NCBI GenBank assembly: GCA_017163975.1
Contig: JAFFSR010000309.1
Location: 806,001-870,000, forward strand
DNA: 64,000 nucleotides
Direction: 5' to 3'
Source of the DNA: Anastatus disparis
Taxonomy: Eukaryota; Arthropoda; Insecta; Hymenoptera; Eupelmidae
The notes under the pieces were generated by a model. The model was not told the DNA's origin, made no database searches, and was given only the letters and a program-made list of their open reading frames with translations. This document shows positions 57,301-64,000 of the stretch, in pieces (the first letter of the stretch is position 1; every line of letters begins with the position of its first letter). The position numbers and the translations under genes are program-made.

Positions 57301-58282
57301 AATTATTAATATTATTCATATAATCATTCATAAACATAGCGCATTAAAGAAGAAAAAAAACAGGAATCTTTCAGTTTTCTATTGTACATCTATCATACAT
57401 CTTGTATCATAAAGTTCACTTGGTTAATAAATTTAAAAAACTTTTATTTTAAAAAGTTCTAATATTTGTAACAAGTCAAAATTATTTTGTTGTGATTCAA
57501 AATAAAAAAAGAATTTCATACTGCTATAAAATGTGAAGCTATAAATATAATTTAGTTTTTGATAAATTTTAATTATTCAATAAAAGTGTTAGTTTTTAGT
57601 TTATATAGTATATACTTCACAAATATTGTATGTTTTTAATAATAGTATTGAATTTGTTTAAGAAATATGTACTATAGAATAAAATTAACTTACCTTTTAT
57701 GAAAGTAACCAACTTGAAAGTTTCAATGTAATATTCAGTATTTTAATAAATAAGAATTTGCATCATTTGACAATCGTGCATGGTTGTATTATATTCGCTG
57801 ACTGTCAATTAAACAATAACACGTTGTCTCAAAAATCAGCGGAGTTTATAACGAAAAAGGGAAGGGGCGATCAAGTAGGAAACAAGTTGATGCATGTATA
57901 CAAACAAACCACGTGCACGCTTTTCTAATGCCTTACATGATACGTGTCTCGCATTCTCGTCTGCTCGATGATAGGTATAGTCGTGTATCTGTTTCGAAGA
58001 AAAAGCCGAGCGAGAAACCGAACAAGGTACATTTTATCCGAAAGGAACTTATCATTAAGTTAAAAATGCATAATTAAAACGTTTTCTTGTAACTTTTTTT
58101 AATTTTGGATTTTTTATAAATAATTTTTTAATAGTTTTAAAAATAATCAAATGTACAAATATAATCATTATGAAAAATTCCAGAGCATTCATAAAATTCC
58201 ATGAAGATTCCAGGTCTTTCCAGGCTCGGGAAAATTCCCTGAGAATTCCAGGAGTTTCAGTTTCCCTGAGCTAGACACCCTG
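54322..58282 (-). mobile_element. 4-kb hAT-like transposon
   Basis: Both ends start CAGGGTGTCTAG, inverted, with further subterminal matches around 'attccctgagaattccagg'. GTGTA flanks each side (54317-54321 and 58283-58287), an apparent 5-bp duplication. hAT elements usually give 8 bp, so either the subgroup differs or three bases have diverged. It carries a decayed transposase gene on the minus strand. Confidence 0.78.
54734..57197 (-). pseudogene. hAT-like transposase with BED finger, decayed
   Basis: From the ATG at 57197: an in-frame TAG after 11 codons, then YCDACQCNISLSNMRRQALV and SHKNSKKH, a BED-type finger (CX2C...HX5H). The frame stays open to 56604, with EILWCIETVMTHKSLRTAEK. A second frame gives FDESLN and QMDINIRFWDL (about 56545-56460), a TGA near 56430, then CFLGRTRA and, in 56390-55692, IEIGSCGLHAVHETF. 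Further pieces at 55533-55276 (TYLLTCAATCLDPGVI) and 55108-54734 (NANAERGFLINSECLFDNM, the dimerisation-region equivalent) complete the usual order. At least two stops and two or more frame changes mean no active enzyme. It would have catalysed cut-and-paste of the surrounding element. Confidence 0.75.
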
Positions 58283-58794
58283 GTGTAGCTCCTAGTTTCA
58301 TTAAAAACCTCATTTTCTCGAAGAGTGATCGCATTTTGGGGTCTTTGCCTTATGTCGCTTTTGAAAAAGCTGCTTTATCTGGGGTCTAATAACACTAAAC
58401 TAAAATTAATATAAATTTCCTGAAAACATAATTTTTTTTTGCAGAAAATCGCTATTTTTTATAAAATAAACTATTTTGTAAATGAATCTACAATTAATAA
58501 TGCACCTGCAATGTATAAGTGTTCTATAGTCAAAAAGACTATACCGTTAAACATTTACCAAAACCCCATTTCTGATTTAAAGAATTTTAATAAAATATGT
58601 TGCTTTTTTGGAGAACCTGATTTCTATTTAATTCAGCTTTTTTGGGATCTGGTTTCGAACAAAAATGGCAAATTAGATTCTCGAGTATAAGACTACTAAT
58701 TTAACTAATGATCATTTTGTCATGAATAGAAGTTGTTTTATTAAAAATACACTGAGATAGCGTTACTACTAAATTTTTTTGTTAAATAAGCAAT

Positions 58795-59010
58795 TTTTGA
58801 CACTCCGTGCGAGAAGCTCGATTTCACGCACGCTGTACAAAGTGACACGTGCGAAAATGGAGCTTCTCACACGTCGTGTCAAAAAATAGTGTTCGATACT
58901 CGTGCGAGAAAGTGATTTCTTACTCGTGTGACCTTTTCACCCTCGCTTCGCTCGGGCGCAAACCGCCACACGAGTAAAAAATCACTTTATCGCACTAGTA
59001 CCGAAATATA
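58795..59010. repeat. two adjacent hairpins within the array
   Basis: First: 'cgtgcgagaagctc' pairs with 'gagcttctcacacg'. Second: 'gtgcgagaaagtgatttctt' and 'actcgtgtg' pair with 'cacacgag' and 'aaatcactttatcgcac', around CCTCGCTTCGCTCGGG. Other units lack this block, so it is a MITE-like insertion. Confidence 0.65.
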
Positions 59011-59847
59011 CTATTTTAGAATAATTTACTAAGACCAGATTTCCGAACTAAACAGTTCCGGGAATGTACCGTGTTTTTTTGGAAAATATTATTTGTAATT
59101 AATTAAGCATATTCGAATTACTTAAAACTTTTTTGGCAAAAATGGAAGGATTATTTTTAAATATTAGACTTCTAACCCACTAAGCCTGAGAGGGTTCTGG
59201 ATGACCAGCTTTATTTTAAACTCAGTAAGAATAAAGTCGGGCTTAACGGGTTACTTAAACTTACCCTATACAGATAATGCTTCTTTAGCAAATGAACCTA
59301 CAATTAATAAAACACCTGCATTGTGTAACTATTCTATTGTTAAGAAGACTGTACCGCTTAAAACTCTCAAAGATCCCATTTCTGAACTTGAAAATCGTAA
59401 TAAAATATGTTGCTTTTTTGAACAATCTCCATTTATATCACTTAATACAGAACCGTAATAACTGATTACTGGCAATAATAGCAGATTTGATTCTCGAGTA
59501 TAAAACTACTAATTTAACAAACGATCCATTTGCTATGAAAAGATGTTGCTTTTCTTGATATAGTTTTTTAAATCATAATACACTAAGGTAGCATTACTAC
59601 TACTGTCTTTCGTCAATTAAGCTATTTCGCGAAGACATAACCCAGACCAGATTTCAGAACTGAACAGTTCTGGGAAAGTATTATGTTTCTTAATTGCAAA
59701 ATCTTATTTGTAATTGATTAAGCACATTCAAAATAGTGAAAATTTGTTTTGGGCAAGAATGGCAGGTTAGATTCTCGAGTGTAAGACTACTAATATAACT
59801 AACGATTATTTTGTCGTGAATAGATGTTGCTATTTTAGATAATGTAT

Positions 59848-60838
59848 TGTAACATATTTTTCTCTTGGATGAAGAAAAGACGTTCAGCTTCCTTTTGCAG
59901 GTCACTTCAGGGATAGCCAGAGTAAGATCGGCAGGAGCTGGAAGGGACGGACGGTGGAAAGATGAAGGAAAGTAACCGGATTCGACACGTTTTGTTTATG
60001 CCAAGGCTTACATGGGCTTTATTGTATTTTTAAAATCATATTTACAACGACGTATAACAATATGTGTTTATAATGTAAACTAAGTCTAATCTTTATACAG
60101 AGCAAAATAGCTAACGTTTCATAAATGCGCGTGATACAATAAATTGAAAGGTGAGTTTATTATAAAGCTACTTGTCGGCAAATCAATACTTTATGTGCGC
60201 CACTTGTTGGTGAAATGAAATTAGCAATGGAATTTAATAAACTTAACTTTCTATAAACGGGAATGAAGTTAACTTGAATGACAATAATTATTCTTAATCA
60301 AATAAAAGATCAATTTAACTTATACGGCTTAGACGGTTGGTAATACGTCGGAGACTCAAACCTGCAACAAAAGTGCAAAGAAAACAAAAGATAAAGGTAA
60401 TGGTAGTGGGTGAGCAGCACCCTTAACTAATTATATTCTTATTACTAATTAATAAATCTGGAACGGCGACGGTGCGGCAAAAGGTCAGATCTGGAAGATT
60501 AATAATAATAATAACCGGTACGACGGACGGTCAGGTCGGGCGTGCAGTGATAAAGGAAAACGGTGGAAGGTGGATAAATCACGGACGGTTGTCCCCTTTA
60601 AGTGTCTCGGGTGACAGGTAATCAGCGGAAGGTGAACGACTCTTAGACAAGCATCACCTTAACGTGTCTTAAATGATGAAACACAGTGGAAGGCTGACGA
60701 CGCTCTAATGTGCTTTGAATATACGGTGTTATATAGATCTTGCCTTGATGGTATAATGAAATATATTAAATGATAAGGTAGAATATAAAATTATAACAAA
60801 TGACATGGCGGAGAAGAGTGGAAAATACTCTTAATCAA
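59848..60838 (-). mobile_element. about 1-kb LTR-like insertion in the array
   Basis: Starts TGTAACAT and interrupts a unit that resumes near 60838. GC-richer, with 'gacggacggt'-type repeats and TATATAACACC on the minus strand as a possible TATA box. Length and TGT start suggest a solo LTR, but a matching end and target duplication were not found. Confidence 0.35.
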
Positions 60839-61489
60839 AGTACTAATTCATAAAACGATCGTTTTGCTATCAATAGATGTTGCTTTTTTGGACATTATAT
60901 CTCTAAATCAAAATATACTAAGGAAATGTTACTACGAAGGGTTTTTGCCGATCAAGTTATTTTGCAATAAATTAAACAAGACCAGCTTTTAGAACTAAAT
61001 GGTTCCGGGACAGTAGTATGTTAATTATTTAAAAAAAATCTTGTTCGCAATTGCTTTAACATATTTAAGATAGTAAAAAATTCTATTGAGAAAAAACAGC
61101 AAGTTAGATTCTCAAATTTTAGATTTTTCATTTAAATATAGATAGTTTTACCCTACACAGATGATGCTCCTTTAGCAAATGAATATACAATTAATAATAC
61201 ACCTACATTGTGTAACTGTTCTATTCCCACACAGCATGGAATATTTGGAATATTTATGTAAGTATTCTACTGTTAAAAGACCATACTTCGAAAAACTTGA
61301 GAAGATCCTATTTCTGAAGCTGAAAATTTTAATAAAATATGTTGCTTTTTTGGAAAACTTGATTTACATTCAATTAAGATTTTTTAAAACCGTAATAACT
61401 GATTTCCGGCAACGATAGTAGATTAGATTCTTGAGTATGAGGCTACTTATTTAAGTAACAATCGTTTTGCCATAAATAGATATTGTTTT

Positions 61490-63351
<1,862 letters not shown>

Positions 63352-63861
63352 TTTTTTTTATAATGTATCTCTCATTAAAAAAAGACGAAGCCAGCGTTAC
63401 TACTGCTTTTTTTGTCAATTAAGCTATTTTGCGAAAAATTTACCAAGACCAGATTCAAGAACTAAACAGTTCTGGGAAAGTATTATTTTTCTTTTTTGGA
63501 AAATCTCATTTGTAATTTACTTGGCATATATATATTAGTTGAAACTATTTTTGGACAAGATTGGCAGATTAGATTTTGAAGTATTAGACTTATAATTGAA
63601 CCAATAATAATTTCGCCCTATACAGATGTTGCTTTCATAGCAAATAAATTTGTTATTAATAAAACACCTGCAGTGCGTGACTATTCCACTGTCGAAAAGA
63701 CTATACCACGAAAAACTTTTAAAAATCCTATTTCTGAACCTGGGAATTGTAATAAAATTAGTGGCTTACTTATAAATTGATTTCCATTTAATCAGAATTT
63801 TTTGAAACCGTAATAACTGATTTCTCGCAATAATAGATTAGATTCTCGAGTATAATAGTGA

Positions 63862-64000
63862 TGTAGTAATTACTATAGTAATTGCTATAGTAAGTAATAC
63901 ATCACCATGGTTATGACTGTAGTAATGACTACATTAGTATAGTTGTTACTGTAGTGATTACTACATTATTATACTTTTTACTATAGTGGTTATTACATCA
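63862..64000. repeat. dyad-rich minisatellite at the window end
   Basis: Units of about 15-18 bp of the type 'gtagtaattactatagta', many self-complementary, continuing past the window edge. Confidence 0.75.

Noticed and set aside
58930..58965. CTCGCTTCGCTCGGG hairpin as a bacterial-type terminator
   Set aside because: It lies in a MITE-like palindrome in eukaryotic repeat DNA; no transcription unit precedes it.

Overview
The window looks like insect nuclear DNA: very AT-rich, full of long (TA)n and (GT)n microsatellites, minisatellites, MITEs and nested transposable elements, with short GT-AG introns and no bacterial gene organisation. The element types fit an arthropod, possibly a hymenopteran, but nothing here fixes the species. 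I recognised no intact single-copy host gene, tRNA or rRNA. Nearly everything explicable is mobile DNA.

Layout. 0-5 kb: an LTR-like block, a truncated Helentron-type repeat and a few weak candidate exons. 6-10.7 kb: a 21-bp minisatellite, a TE-type ORF fragment, and a 3.4-kb inverted-repeat element set into a tandem array, carrying a 755-bp palindromic MITE flanked by TTAA. 10.7-15.3 kb: a 2.4-kb TIR element holding another MITE, then three decayed ORFs of kinds that recur in arthropod mobile elements. 17-21 kb: two LINE fragments and two GAGATCTC arrays. 22.17-29.54 kb: a complete-ended Ty3/gypsy-type LTR element on the minus strand with 1337-bp LTRs about 99% identical, ATAT target duplication, tRNA-Lys-type primer site and purine tract. 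Its gag is broken, and its pol is an open 437-codon frame that runs from protease almost straight into an integrase-tail-like segment, with reverse transcriptase, RNase H and integrase core missing. 29.6-31.2 kb: another TIR element.

32.7-39.6 kb is the most unusual part: about 6.9 kb of extremely AT-rich DNA bounded by imperfect inverted repeats. It carries a six-exon RPA70-like single-stranded-DNA-binding gene (minus strand), a Pif1/Helitron-type helicase (plus strand) and a 132-codon ORF of unknown function. Both recognisable genes are damaged by a single-base shift in a poly-A run; the helicase also has one in-frame stop. No Rep (HUH) nuclease was found.

40-51 kb: two full copies of a roughly 2.1-kb Helentron-like (HINE) repeat, one inside a 1.1-kb palindrome, plus a cluster of MITEs around a PWWP-like fragment. 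53.4-58.3 kb: a MITE with internal repeats, then a 4-kb hAT-like transposon with a decayed BED-finger transposase. 58.4-63.9 kb: a tandem array of roughly 580-bp units interrupted by a hairpin pair, an LTR-like insertion and a third full HINE copy. The window ends in a short dyad-rich minisatellite.

The pieces do not form one pathway. They are layers of insertion whose order can often be read: array, then palindrome, then HINE. The helicase/RPA element is the best candidate for an unusual mobile system; the protease-integrase-tail LTR element is second. All family names rest on motifs read by eye, without database searches.
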